A DNA stretch of 64,000 nucleotides from DATLNM01 sp035536775 (GTDB lineage: Bacteria > Actinomycetota > CADDZG01 > WHSQ01): contig DATLNM010000054.1 in the NCBI GenBank assembly GCA_035536775.1, positions 62,001 through 126,000 of the forward strand. The letters run 5' to 3'. The notes under the pieces are model-generated. The model searched no databases, had not been told where the DNA came from, and saw only the letters and a program-made list of their open reading frames with translations. Numbering within the stretch: position 1 is the stretch's first letter; each line of letters opens with the position of its first letter. The translations under genes were made by a program, and so were the position numbers. Below, piece by piece: positions 1-8,020 of the stretch.

Positions 1-945
1 CTCGTTTGCGCCGGCCGTGGCAATGACGAGATCCGAGGCGGCGAGGGTGACGACCAGTTGTTCGCCGGCGGAGGCGACGACACGATCACCGGCGACTCCG
101 GGCGCGACGTGATCCGTGGCGGCGCCGGACTCGATGTGATCGATGGCGGCACCGATTCCGATCATCTCTACGGCGGCGCCTCCGACGATGGCATCCACGG
201 TGGAGCTGCAACCGACGACATGCTCGGCGGCGGCGGCGACGATCTGCTCGTCGGCGACGAAGGCGATGACCTGGTCGCCGGCGGGGACGGCAACGATCAT
301 CTCGTGGGCGACACCCCTGCCGGCAGCACCGCTCCCAGCCCAGCACCGACGGCGCCGGCCAGCCCCGCTCCGACTACCTCCGCGTCGCCTTCGCCAGCAC
401 CTTCCGCTTCTACTTCGACCGGTCCGACACCGCCGGTCCCCGACCGCAACGACTCGCTCGACGGCGGGTCGGGTGACGATCTGATCGAGGGCCTCGAGGG
501 TCGCGACCTCATCGATGGGGGCGCTGGAGCCGACGATCTGCGGGGCGGTGAGGGGAACGACCGCATCCATGCCGACGGTCTGAACGAAGCCGCGGCCGAT
601 GCCGACAAGCTCAAGGGCGACTCCGGCAACGACGAACTGTTCGGCAACGCCGGCGACAACATCCTCGAAGGCGGAGACGGCGACGACACCACCCTCAAGG
701 GGCGTGGAGGCAACGACACGCTCAAGGGTGACGCGGGCCACGACGACCTGGAGGGCGGGACCGGCAACGACAGGCTCGAAGGCGGGGCCGGGGACGACAT
801 GCTTACCGGTGACGAAGGGGACGACACCCTCGTCGGAGGCGAAGGCCACGACGACTCCTTCGGGGGCGAAGGCAACGACTCATGCGAGTCGATCGAGCCC
901 GAAGTGTCGTGGCCCGACTGCGAGACCCACACGGGCGGCGGCTAG
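1..945 (+). CDS. RTX-type (hemolysin-like) calcium-binding repeat protein, 5' end outside window
   Basis: The reading frame is open to the first base, so this is the C-terminal 314 residues of a longer protein. It is made of glycine/aspartate nonapeptide-like repeats (GGxGxD units such as GGEGDDQL and GGAGDDML), which in RTX proteins fold into a calcium-loaded parallel beta-roll after secretion. A Pro/Ser/Thr/Ala linker (roughly residues 120-162 of the visible part, built from SPAPT/ASPSP units) splits the repeats into two blocks. The end carries two Cys (DSCESIEP and WPDCET). No catalytic domain is visible, so it may be a surface or matrix protein; an enzyme domain could lie upstream of the window. 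The gene is convergent with the LCP gene, with 8 bases between stop codons. Confidence 0.85.
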   Translation, partial: LVCAGRGNDEIRGGEGDDQLFAGGGDDTITGDSGRDVIRGGAGLDVIDGGTDSDHLYGGASDDGIHGGAATDDMLGGGGDDLLVGDEGDDLVAGGDGNDHLVGDTPAGSTAPSPAPTAPASPAPTTSASPSPAPSASTSTGPTPPVPDRNDSLDGGSGDDLIEGLEGRDLIDGGAGADDLRGGEGNDRIHADGLNEAAADADKLKGDSGNDELFGNAGDNILEGGDGDDTTLKGRGGNDTLKGDAGHDDLEGGTGNDRLEGGAGDDMLTGDEGDDTLVGGEGHDDSFGGEGNDSCESIEPEVSWPDCETHTGGG

Positions 946-953
946 GGAACTGC

Positions 954-2321
954 CTACCGGCATATAGCGGGCAGCGCACCACCCTCCGGAAGGTCGAGGG
1001 GGTCCAGCTGGATAACCCGGCGTGTCTCGAAGTGCTCGCCCGCGACCACGGCAACGTCGACTCCTGCGGGGGTTGAACCTTGCTGGACAACCGCGCCCGG
1101 AAGTCCCGCCGCGACCAGCTCCGCCGCCTCCTCGTAGCCGGCCTCGTATCTGACGACCGTCTGCCTAAAGTCGGTACGACCCAATGCACCGATGTCGCCG
1201 ATCGCAACGGTGCGACCGTTCACGGTCAGCGCCTCTTGGATCGCAGCTGCCGACGACTCCGCGTGTCCGGCGATGGCAGTCCCGTTGTAGACGCCGACAC
1301 GGATGGACGCAGGGTCCACGTCCGGTACCCCATCCGCCTCCGATGGGGATTCGTTGTTCGCTATCGCTGCGAACATGATTTCCATCGCCGACGCGTCCGG
1401 AAGGATTACCGAGCCAGCCTCGTTCTCCGCGTAACCTGCGGTCGGCACGATGTAGGCCTCGTAGCGCGTCGGATCGAAGTCCTGGAGCCTCTGGGCGATA
1501 TCGACCAGCTTGCGGATGCCGGTGCCTTCGCTGAGCTGAAGATTGTCCCCGACCGCTCGATACAAACCCATGATCCGCGCCGGGTTGAAGAACGTCCCTA
1601 CCGCTGTGATCTTGTCGATCGCCGCACTGAGGAACTTCTGCTGGTTCTCGATGCGCTCGAAATCCCCCGTCTCGAACTCGCGGGACCTCACGAATCGAAG
1701 GGCACGCTCCCCGTCGAACTCGACGATCCCCAGCTCCTCCTCGGTGATCTCGATCCCGGTCTGAGGGTCGAATGGAATGGTTTCCGTAATGCACACGCCG
1801 ACGCCGCCGATCGCATCGACGACATCCCTGAAGCCGGCGATGTTGACCTGGATGTAGTGATGGATGGGCACGCCGGTGACGTCCTCCATCGTGCGAACGA
1901 GCGTGTTGAGGCCGGGCTCGAGCGCGCCGTTGATCTTGCCGTTACCAACGCCGGAGATCGGGACGTAGAGATCGCGCGGGAACTGAACCATGACGATGGT
2001 GTTCGCCGCGGGGTCGATATGGGCGAGGATCAGAGTGTCCGCACGCTCACCCCCTACGTCGTCGGCACCGAACGATTGCTGCTCCTCCTCGGTGAGTCCT
2101 TCACGCGAGTCCGACCCGACCAGCAACGCGTTGAACGGGGGTGGGTCGTCACCCTCTTCAGGAGGAGGAGACGGCGTCGCGCACGCGGAACACGGGACTC
2201 CGACCTTGTCCTCCAGCGAAGCCTTGAGATAAAGCGCCGTGGCCCCGAGGGACGCCCCGACGACAACGAGCGCGATAACAGCCCACTGCCACCAGTGGTG
2301 GATGTGCTTCCAGAAGCGGAT
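954..2321 (-). CDS. LytR-CpsA-Psr (LCP) family protein with C-terminal LytR_C domain
   Basis: LCP proteins are membrane-anchored phosphotransferases that attach undecaprenyl-linked glycopolymers to the cell wall. Visible are one N-terminal membrane segment (WAVIALVVVGASLGA), a Pro-rich linker, the LCP core beginning VGSDSREG with FPRDLYVPI and the Arg-rich RSREF...DFERIENQQ stretch that binds the polyprenyl phosphate, then a LytR_C domain (about the last 110 residues, starting near IRVGVYNGT). The start is odd. The preceding fumarase stop is in the same frame, and between it and a TTG deep inside the core (2126) there is no ATG, GTG or TTG. The chosen start is an ATC at 2321, placed 5 bases after a GAGGGA Shine-Dalgarno-like run; a consensus base error is the alternative. 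It probably forms an operon with fumarase and acyl-CoA dehydrogenase upstream. Confidence 0.8.
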   Translation of the reverse strand: MRFWKHIHHWWQWAVIALVVVGASLGATALYLKASLEDKVGVPCSACATPSPPPEEGDDPPPFNALLVGSDSREGLTEEEQQSFGADDVGGERADTLILAHIDPAANTIVMVQFPRDLYVPISGVGNGKINGALEPGLNTLVRTMEDVTGVPIHHYIQVNIAGFRDVVDAIGGVGVCITETIPFDPQTGIEITEEELGIVEFDGERALRFVRSREFETGDFERIENQQKFLSAAIDKITAVGTFFNPARIMGLYRAVGDNLQLSEGTGIRKLVDIAQRLQDFDPTRYEAYIVPTAGYAENEAGSVILPDASAMEIMFAAIANNESPSEADGVPDVDPASIRVGVYNGTAIAGHAESSAAAIQEALTVNGRTVAIGDIGALGRTDFRQTVVRYEAGYEEAAELVAAGLPGAVVQQGSTPAGVDVAVVAGEHFETRRVIQLDPLDLPEGGALPAICR

Positions 2322-2333
2322 GACGGTCCCTCG

Positions 2334-3755
2334 CTATCTGCCGGGGATGCCGGGCTCCGTCATCGGCATCGCGTCGAGGACCTTGTCGAGCTCCTCGGGC
2401 GAAAGCACCTTATGGGCGAGCGCCACCTCCCGGATCGTCTTGCGCTCGGCGTACGCCTCCTTCGCAAGCTTGGCCGCCTCTTCGTAACCGATGTAGTCGG
2501 TGAGCGCCGTGCAGAGCATCAACGACTGTTCGACGAGCTCGCGGCATCGCTCCTCATCGGCCTGGATCCCGGCGATGCAGCGTTCGGTGAACGCGATGAC
2601 GCCATTCCGGAAGATCGTCATCCCGAAGTTGAGGTTGTAGGCGAACGACGGCCAGAAGACGTTGAGGTCGAGTTGCCCTCCATGCGCGGCGAGCGAGCAC
2701 ACCTCGTCGCACCCGATGACCTGGAAACAGACCATGTTCATCATCTCTGCCATCGACGGGTTGACCTTGCCGGGCATGATCGACGATCCGGGCTGCACCG
2801 GTGGCAGGATTATCTCCGCGATAGCCGTACGGGGACCAGACGCGAGCAGGCGCATATCCGACGCGATGCGCGACACTTCGACGGCGGCATTGCGAACCGC
2901 ACTCGAGAGATGGGCCAGGTCACCTCCAGACTGCGTCAGGCGGAAGAAGTTGTCCCCGCGACGCACCGGCAGCCCCGTGAGATCGCGCAGATGGGCGATG
3001 ACGGAGTCGATGTAGCCCTCTTCCGCGTTGATGCCCGTCCCCGCCGCGGTCGCCCCCAGGCCGAGCTCCTCCAGCGCCCCCGCTGCCTCGGTGATGCGCG
3101 CCGCCGATTTGCCCACAGCCGCGGCGTAGCCCGAGAACTCCTGTCCCAGCCTGATAGGGACCGCGTCTTGTAGGTGCGTGCGGGCGACCTTGACTATGTG
3201 GTCGAAGTCTCGGGCTTTGTCGGAAAGAGCCTTCTCGAGTCCGAGGAGCGCATCGACGAGTGTGGGCGCCAAACGCCGCGCTCCGAGACGGACAGCGGTG
3301 GGGTTCGTGTCGTTCGAGGACTGTGCCATGTTGACGTGATCGTTCGGATGCACGGCATGGTCTTCGCCGAGCAACTGGCTGGCGCGCGTCGCGAGCACCT
3401 CGTTCGCGTTCATGTTGTGCGAAGTGCCGGCGCCGGCCTGCCAGGGGTCGATGACGAAATGGTCGTCGAGCTTGCCGCTGAGAGCCTCGTCGGCGGCCTC
3501 GACGATCGCCTCACCGATCCGTTTGTCGAGCCGTCCTGTATCCATGTTCGCGAGGGCGGCCGCCTTCTTGATGATCACCATCCCCCACACATAGTCGGGC
3601 TGCGGAGGCAAGCCTGAGATCGGGAAGTTCTCGCGCGCCCGCTGGGTCTGTGCCCCATAGAGCGCGTCGGCGGGTACTTGAACCTCGCCCAGGGTGTCGT
3701 GCTCGGTCCTAAATCCATCCACGTTCAACGAACCCCTTTCTTGGGCGGAGCTCAT
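2334..3755 (-). CDS. fumC: class II fumarate hydratase (fumarase/aspartase superfamily)
   Basis: A 473-residue class II fumarase-type lyase that would interconvert fumarate and malate in the cytosolic TCA cycle. The superfamily signature GSSIMPGKVNP is at residues 323-333 and carries the catalytic Ser. THLQDA is at about 193-198, SSNDTNPTA at 147-155 and the HPND block near 136-139. The C-terminal ADYIGY-like segment (TDYIGYEEAAKLA) and the MTEPG tail resemble FumC more than aspartase, although LGATAAGTG is aspartase-like, so aspartate ammonia-lyase remains possible. The ATG start lies 4 bases after the acyl-CoA dehydrogenase stop, which suggests translational coupling. In an ethylmalonyl-CoA pathway setting fumarase would process the succinyl-CoA-derived fumarate. 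Confidence 0.8.
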   Translation of the reverse strand: MSSAQERGSLNVDGFRTEHDTLGEVQVPADALYGAQTQRARENFPISGLPPQPDYVWGMVIIKKAAALANMDTGRLDKRIGEAIVEAADEALSGKLDDHFVIDPWQAGAGTSHNMNANEVLATRASQLLGEDHAVHPNDHVNMAQSSNDTNPTAVRLGARRLAPTLVDALLGLEKALSDKARDFDHIVKVARTHLQDAVPIRLGQEFSGYAAAVGKSAARITEAAGALEELGLGATAAGTGINAEEGYIDSVIAHLRDLTGLPVRRGDNFFRLTQSGGDLAHLSSAVRNAAVEVSRIASDMRLLASGPRTAIAEIILPPVQPGSSIMPGKVNPSMAEMMNMVCFQVIGCDEVCSLAAHGGQLDLNVFWPSFAYNLNFGMTIFRNGVIAFTERCIAGIQADEERCRELVEQSLMLCTALTDYIGYEEAAKLAKEAYAERKTIREVALAHKVLSPEELDKVLDAMPMTEPGIPGR

Positions 3756-3759
3756 CGTT

Positions 3760-4920
3760 TCAGCGTCCGCCGAAGATCTTGCGAGCGATCACGACCCGTT
3801 GGATCTGGTTGGTCCCCTCGTAGATCTGGGTGATCTTCGCGTCGCGCATATACCTCTCGACCGGATATTCCTTGATGTAGCCGTATCCGCCGAGAGCTTG
3901 CACACAGTCCGTCGTGACCGACATCGCAACGTCGGACGCGTGGCATTTCGCTATCGCGGCCCAGTACGAGACATCGGACGCGCCGGCATCAACAGCCGTA
4001 GCAGCCTTGTAAACGGCGAACCTTGCGGTCTCGATCTTCATCGCCATGTCGGCGAACATGAATTGCATCCCTTGGAACGATGCGATCGGCTTGCCGAACT
4101 GCTGACGCTCCCCGCAGTACTCGACTGCGAAGTCGAACGCGCCCTGAGCGATCCCGAGGGCCTGGGCCGCCACGGTGGGACGCGAGAAATCCAACGTCCG
4201 CATCGCTATCTGGAAGCCGGCGTTGACATCGCCGATGACGTTGCTCTCCGGAACGCGCACGTCCTCGAGGATGACCTCCCTCGTGGGTGAGCCCCTGATG
4301 CCCATCTTGTCTTCCTTGCGCCCGAGCGAGAATCCCTTCATGTCTTTCGACACGAGGAAGCACGTGACGTTCTTGCCCTTGGCCCCGTCGGGGTCCGTCA
4401 CTGCGAAGTAGGTGTAGAGATCGGACGCCCCGGCACCGGTGATGAATCGCTTCGAGCCATTGAGGACCCAGTCACCACCGTCTTTGACGGCCCGGCTCTT
4501 CATCGCCGCCGCATCCGAACCCGAGCCGGGCTCGGTGAGGCAGTAAGACATCCGATGCGTGCCGTCGTGGATGCCGGTGAAGACCTCCTTCTTCATCTCG
4601 TCGCTACCCGCGAGCAGGATCGGGATGGCACCGAGCTTGTTGACGGCGGGTATGAGTGCGACACCCGCTGAGACCTTGGATATCTCCTCGGTCAGGAGAC
4701 ACAGCTCGACGGCTCCCCCGCCCGCACCGCCGAACTCCTCGGGATAAGACACCCCCGCGAAGCCGTTCTTGACCAGGAGCTCGTCGATGTCCCACGGGTA
4801 CTCGTCGGCCTCATCGATCTCTGCCGCACGGGGGCGGATCTTGTCCTCGGCAAGCGCCCTGACCGAGGCTCGGAACGCTTCCTGCTCCTCGGATAGGGCG
4901 AAGCTCAAACCTTCGGTCAT
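3760..4920 (-). CDS. acyl-CoA dehydrogenase
   Basis: A 386-residue FAD acyl-CoA dehydrogenase of normal length, oxidising an acyl-CoA at the alpha-beta bond and passing electrons to ETF. It has the N-terminal helical domain, the middle beta domain with the signature YCLTEPGSGSDAAAMK near residue 130, and the C-terminal helical domain with YEGTNQIQR, where Glu368 is the likely catalytic base. DKMGIRGSPT and ALGGYGY are also family typical. Substrate cannot be read from sequence. The divergent neighbour is Ccr, so butyryl-, methylsuccinyl- or isobutyryl-CoA are reasonable guesses, but known methylsuccinyl-CoA dehydrogenases are longer (about 550 residues). First gene of a probable operon with fumC and the LCP gene. 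Confidence 0.92.
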   Translation of the reverse strand: MTEGLSFALSEEQEAFRASVRALAEDKIRPRAAEIDEADEYPWDIDELLVKNGFAGVSYPEEFGGAGGGAVELCLLTEEISKVSAGVALIPAVNKLGAIPILLAGSDEMKKEVFTGIHDGTHRMSYCLTEPGSGSDAAAMKSRAVKDGGDWVLNGSKRFITGAGASDLYTYFAVTDPDGAKGKNVTCFLVSKDMKGFSLGRKEDKMGIRGSPTREVILEDVRVPESNVIGDVNAGFQIAMRTLDFSRPTVAAQALGIAQGAFDFAVEYCGERQQFGKPIASFQGMQFMFADMAMKIETARFAVYKAATAVDAGASDVSYWAAIAKCHASDVAMSVTTDCVQALGGYGYIKEYPVERYMRDAKITQIYEGTNQIQRVVIARKIFGGR

Positions 4921-5006
4921 GTGAACGATCGTACAAGCTCCCCGCGCGGCGACCCTCGCCGTTGCGCTATTAGGCTGCCGCCTAAAAGCACAGAAAGGGA
5001 TGCGTC
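4921..5006. promoter_or_regulatory. divergent promoter region between acyl-CoA dehydrogenase and ccr
   Basis: An 86-base spacer separates two divergently transcribed acyl-CoA genes, so it must carry both promoters unless these lie within the genes. An AAAGGGATG Shine-Dalgarno-like run lies just before the ccr ATG. I could not identify convincing -10/-35 boxes or an operator palindrome. Shared regulation of the two genes is plausible. Confidence 0.4.
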
Positions 5007-6350
5007 ATGGCGTCATCGATCGACGAGATCCGGCAGGCCATCGAGGGGGGCGCAGACGGCCCGGCTATCGAGGCGGCCGGACTGCCCGAGAGCACCCGCG
5101 CCGCATTCACCCGCAGGGACGAGCAAGAGATGTTCGAGGGGATGGAATCCAAGGAGAAAGATCCCCGCAAGTCGATCCACGTCGAGGAGGTCCCCCTTCC
5201 GCCCTTGGGACCGAACGAGTGCCTGGTGGCGATCATGGCATCAGCAATCAACTTCAACACCGTGTGGACCTCGATCTTCGAACCCGTCTCGACGTTCGCG
5301 TTCCTCGAGAAGTTCGGCCGCGAAGGCGAGCTGGGAGCGCGGCACAACCTCGATTACCACATCATCGGATCCGACGGTTCCGGTGTCGTGCTTAAAACGG
5401 GACCCGGAGTAACGAAGTGGAAGCCTGGCGACCGCGTCACGATCCACTGCAACTACGTCGACCTCGAATCACCTGAGGGACACGACGACTCGATGATGGA
5501 CCCGCGTCAACGGATCTGGGGCTTCGAATCGAACTTCGGCGGGCTCGCCGACATCGCGATGGTCAAGGCGAACCAGTTGATGCCCAAGCCGCGCCACCTC
5601 ACATGGGAAGAGGCCGCGTGCCCCGGCCTCGTGAACTCGACCTCCTACCGCATGCTCGTCTCACCGAACGGAGCACGCATGAAGCAGGGCGATGTCGTCC
5701 TCATCTGGGGCGCGACGGGCGGACTCGGCGGCTTCGCGTGCCAATACGTCCTGAACGGCGGCGGCATACCTGTCGGCGTGGTCTCGTCCCCCGAGAAGGC
5801 CGACATCCTGCGCTCCATCGGCGTCGAACACGTCATCGACAGATCCGCCGAGGGCTTTCGCTTCTGGGATGGTGACCGGCAGGACACCAAAGAGATGCGC
5901 CGCTTCGGCAAGCGCATCAGAGAGTTGGTCGGCGAAGACCCCGACATCGTGTTCGAGCATCCCGGGCGACAGACTTTCGGCGCCAGCGTGTTCGTAACGA
6001 AGCGTGGAGGCCAGATCGTCACGTGCGCGTCGACCTCCGGGTACATGCACGAGTACGACAACCGCTACCTCTGGATGATGCTGAAGTCGATCATCGGCTC
6101 ACACTTCGCGAACTATCGGGAGGCGTGGGAAGCAAACCGTCTGATCAGCCTCGGAATGATCCATCCGATCCTGTCGAAGACGTTCCCGCTCGAGGAGACC
6201 GGTGAAGCCGCGTACCAGGTCCACCAGAACCTGCACACCGGCAAGCTCGGCATCCGCGTCCTCGCAAGCGAGGACGGAGGGGGTATCGACGACCCCGAGT
6301 TCCGCGCCCGCCACGCCGACAAGATCGAGCTTTTCACCAAACTCAGCTAG
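5007..6350 (+). CDS. ccr: crotonyl-CoA carboxylase/reductase
   Basis: A 447-residue zinc-less MDR-family enzyme that reductively carboxylates crotonyl-CoA to (2S)-ethylmalonyl-CoA with NADPH and CO2, the key step of the ethylmalonyl-CoA pathway. By recall of the well-studied Kitasatospora enzyme, the four CO2-holding residues Asn81, Phe170, Glu171 and His365 match Asn84 (INFNTVW), Phe173-Glu174 (WGFESNFGG) and His366 (GSHFANY) here, so carboxylation rather than plain reduction is expected. The Rossmann motif WGATGGLGGFA is at about 234-244. The gene is divergent from the acyl-CoA dehydrogenase. Its stop codon abuts the stop of the convergent thiolase with no base between. Ccr also feeds ethylmalonyl extender units to polyketide synthases, but no PKS is visible here. 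Confidence 0.95.
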   Translation: MASSIDEIRQAIEGGADGPAIEAAGLPESTRAAFTRRDEQEMFEGMESKEKDPRKSIHVEEVPLPPLGPNECLVAIMASAINFNTVWTSIFEPVSTFAFLEKFGREGELGARHNLDYHIIGSDGSGVVLKTGPGVTKWKPGDRVTIHCNYVDLESPEGHDDSMMDPRQRIWGFESNFGGLADIAMVKANQLMPKPRHLTWEEAACPGLVNSTSYRMLVSPNGARMKQGDVVLIWGATGGLGGFACQYVLNGGGIPVGVVSSPEKADILRSIGVEHVIDRSAEGFRFWDGDRQDTKEMRRFGKRIRELVGEDPDIVFEHPGRQTFGASVFVTKRGGQIVTCASTSGYMHEYDNRYLWMMLKSIIGSHFANYREAWEANRLISLGMIHPILSKTFPLEETGEAAYQVHQNLHTGKLGIRVLASEDGGGIDDPEFRARHADKIELFTKLS

Positions 6351-7541
6351 CTACACCTTGTAGATGATGGCGTCGCCTTGGCCACCGCCGCCGCAGAGGG
6401 CGGCGACGCCGAGCCCGCCGCCGCGCCGCTTGAGCTCGTGAAGAAGCGTGACCGTGATGCGCGCGCCCGTGCAGCCGATGGGGTGACCAAGCGCGACCGC
6501 GCCGCCATTGACGTTGACCTTCTCTTCGGCATCGGTGTTGCCGTTGAAGAGCATCTTGGTGGAGTGCAGGGCGACCGCGGCGAACGCCTCGTTGATCTCG
6601 ACGAGGTCGAGGTCGTTGGCGGACAGTCCGGCCTTCTTGAGGGCCGCCTGAACCGCGAGCGCCGGGACGGTGTGGAGGTAGGGCGGTCTGTCGGCCGACA
6701 TGCCGTGAGCGACGATCTCGGCCATGGGCGTAACGCCGAGCTCGACCGCGCATTCTGCGCTCATAACGACAACGGCAGCGCCACCGTTCGAGATCTGGGA
6801 CGCGTTGCCCGCCGTGATGGTGCCGTCCTTGTTGAACGCGGTGCGCAGCTTGGCGAGCGACTCGAGCGTGGTGTCGGGGCGGACCCCCTCGTCGGTGTCG
6901 AACACGATCGGGTCACCTTTGCGTTGGGGGATCTCGAACGGAACGATCTCGTCGGCGGAACGTCCCTCGGTCATCGCCGCGTGGGCTCGTGAATGTGAGC
7001 GCGCCGACCACTTGTCTTGGTCCTCGCGTGAGATCGAGAACTCGGTGTTGACCGTTTCGGACTGCGCTCCCATATGCATATCGGTGAACGCATCCCACAG
7101 GCCGTCGTAGATCATCGAGTCGATGATCTTTCCGTCGCCCATCCGGTAACCGGTGCGCGCCTTCGGCAAGAGGTAGGGCGCGTTGTCCATCGATTCCATC
7201 CCGCCGGCAACCACGACCGACGCCTCGCCGGCACGGATCATCTGGTCGGCGATCGCGATCGCGTTCAGGCCGGAAAGGCAGACCTTGTTGATGGTGATCG
7301 CCGGGACGGTGTCGGGGATGCCGCCTTTCAGCGCGGCTTGACGGGCAGTGATCTGTCCCGCTCCCGCCTGCAAGACCTGTCCCATGATGACGTAATCGAC
7401 CTGATCGCCGGCGATCCCAGCGCGCTCGAGCGCCCCGCCGATAGCTCTGCCGCCGAGGTCAACGGCAGGGGTGGCTGCTAGGGCGCCGCCGAACTTGCCG
7501 ATCGCGGTCCGGGCTGCCGAGACGACAACGGTGGGGGCCAT
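6351..7541 (-). CDS. acetyl-CoA C-acetyltransferase (thiolase)
   Basis: A 396-residue type II thiolase that condenses two acetyl-CoA to acetoacetyl-CoA, or cleaves it. The nucleophilic Cys is C88 (NKVCLSGLNA); the other catalytic blocks are NEAFA at 317-321, His353 in GHPIGCTGAR and Cys383 in ALCGGGGQG. The length is typical for PhaA/AtoB/FadA enzymes. In this neighbourhood it probably makes the acetoacetyl-CoA that is reduced, dehydrated and carboxylated by Ccr, although a degradative role cannot be excluded. Transcribed toward ccr, with the two stop codons directly adjacent. Confidence 0.93.
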   Translation of the reverse strand: MAPTVVVSAARTAIGKFGGALAATPAVDLGGRAIGGALERAGIAGDQVDYVIMGQVLQAGAGQITARQAALKGGIPDTVPAITINKVCLSGLNAIAIADQMIRAGEASVVVAGGMESMDNAPYLLPKARTGYRMGDGKIIDSMIYDGLWDAFTDMHMGAQSETVNTEFSISREDQDKWSARSHSRAHAAMTEGRSADEIVPFEIPQRKGDPIVFDTDEGVRPDTTLESLAKLRTAFNKDGTITAGNASQISNGGAAVVVMSAECAVELGVTPMAEIVAHGMSADRPPYLHTVPALAVQAALKKAGLSANDLDLVEINEAFAAVALHSTKMLFNGNTDAEEKVNVNGGAVALGHPIGCTGARITVTLLHELKRRGGGLGVAALCGGGGQGDAIIYKV

Positions 7542-7591
7542 GTGCGAGCTCCTTATCTAGCTGATGTCGTGAGCGATGGCGCCATTCTAGG

Positions 7592-8020
7592 ATGCACGCC
7601 TTCATGCTGAAAAAAGTCGAGCACATCGCGCTTGCCGTCAACGACCTCGAGGCGGCCGTCGTCCACTACGAGGACGTATGGGGACTCACGGTCAGCCACC
7701 GGGAACGCGTGGAAGACCAAGGGGTCGAGGAAGCGATGCTGCCCCTCGGCGATACCTTCCTGCAGTTGCTGGGGCCGACGGGTCCCGACACCACCGTCGG
7801 GCGCTTCGTCGCCACGCGCGGGGAGGGGCTCCACCACATCGCGTACGAGGTTCCCGACCTCGAGGCTGCACTTGCGGAGTTGAAAGCCAAGGGTGTGCGA
7901 CTGATCGACGAGCAACCGCGACGAGGGGGACGCGGTCACATGGTCGCGTTCGTGCACCCCAAGGGCAACCACGGATTACTCGTCGAGCTCATCCAAGCTC
8001 CGCACTCCGACGCAGAGTAG
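7592..8020 (+). CDS. mce: methylmalonyl-CoA (ethylmalonyl-CoA) epimerase, VOC fold
   Basis: A 142-residue vicinal-oxygen-chelate protein of the length typical for methylmalonyl-CoA epimerase, which interconverts the 2S and 2R forms ahead of the B12 mutase. The two half-modules carry the expected metal ligands: His in VEHIALAV, the FLQLL strand, His in LHHIAYEV and Glu in LLVELIQ. In the ethylmalonyl-CoA pathway the same enzyme also epimerises ethylmalonyl-CoA, matching the ccr and mutase genes nearby. An alternative ATG five codons downstream (7607) would start at MLKKVEHIA. The next gene begins with a GTG immediately after the stop codon, so the two are probably co-transcribed. Confidence 0.88.
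   Translation: MHAFMLKKVEHIALAVNDLEAAVVHYEDVWGLTVSHRERVEDQGVEEAMLPLGDTFLQLLGPTGPDTTVGRFVATRGEGLHHIAYEVPDLEAALAELKAKGVRLIDEQPRRGGRGHMVAFVHPKGNHGLLVELIQAPHSDAE

Noticed and set aside
2126..2336. A frameshift explaining the missing LCP start
   Set aside because: The anchor, linker and core are all in one continuous frame, so no frameshift is needed; only the initiator codon is missing.
1080..3173. Very long plus-strand open frame (about 697 codons)
   Set aside because: It is antisense to the LCP and fumarase genes, which have unmistakable family motifs. The frame is open only because of GC-rich codon bias, and its product is Arg/Asp-rich without domains.
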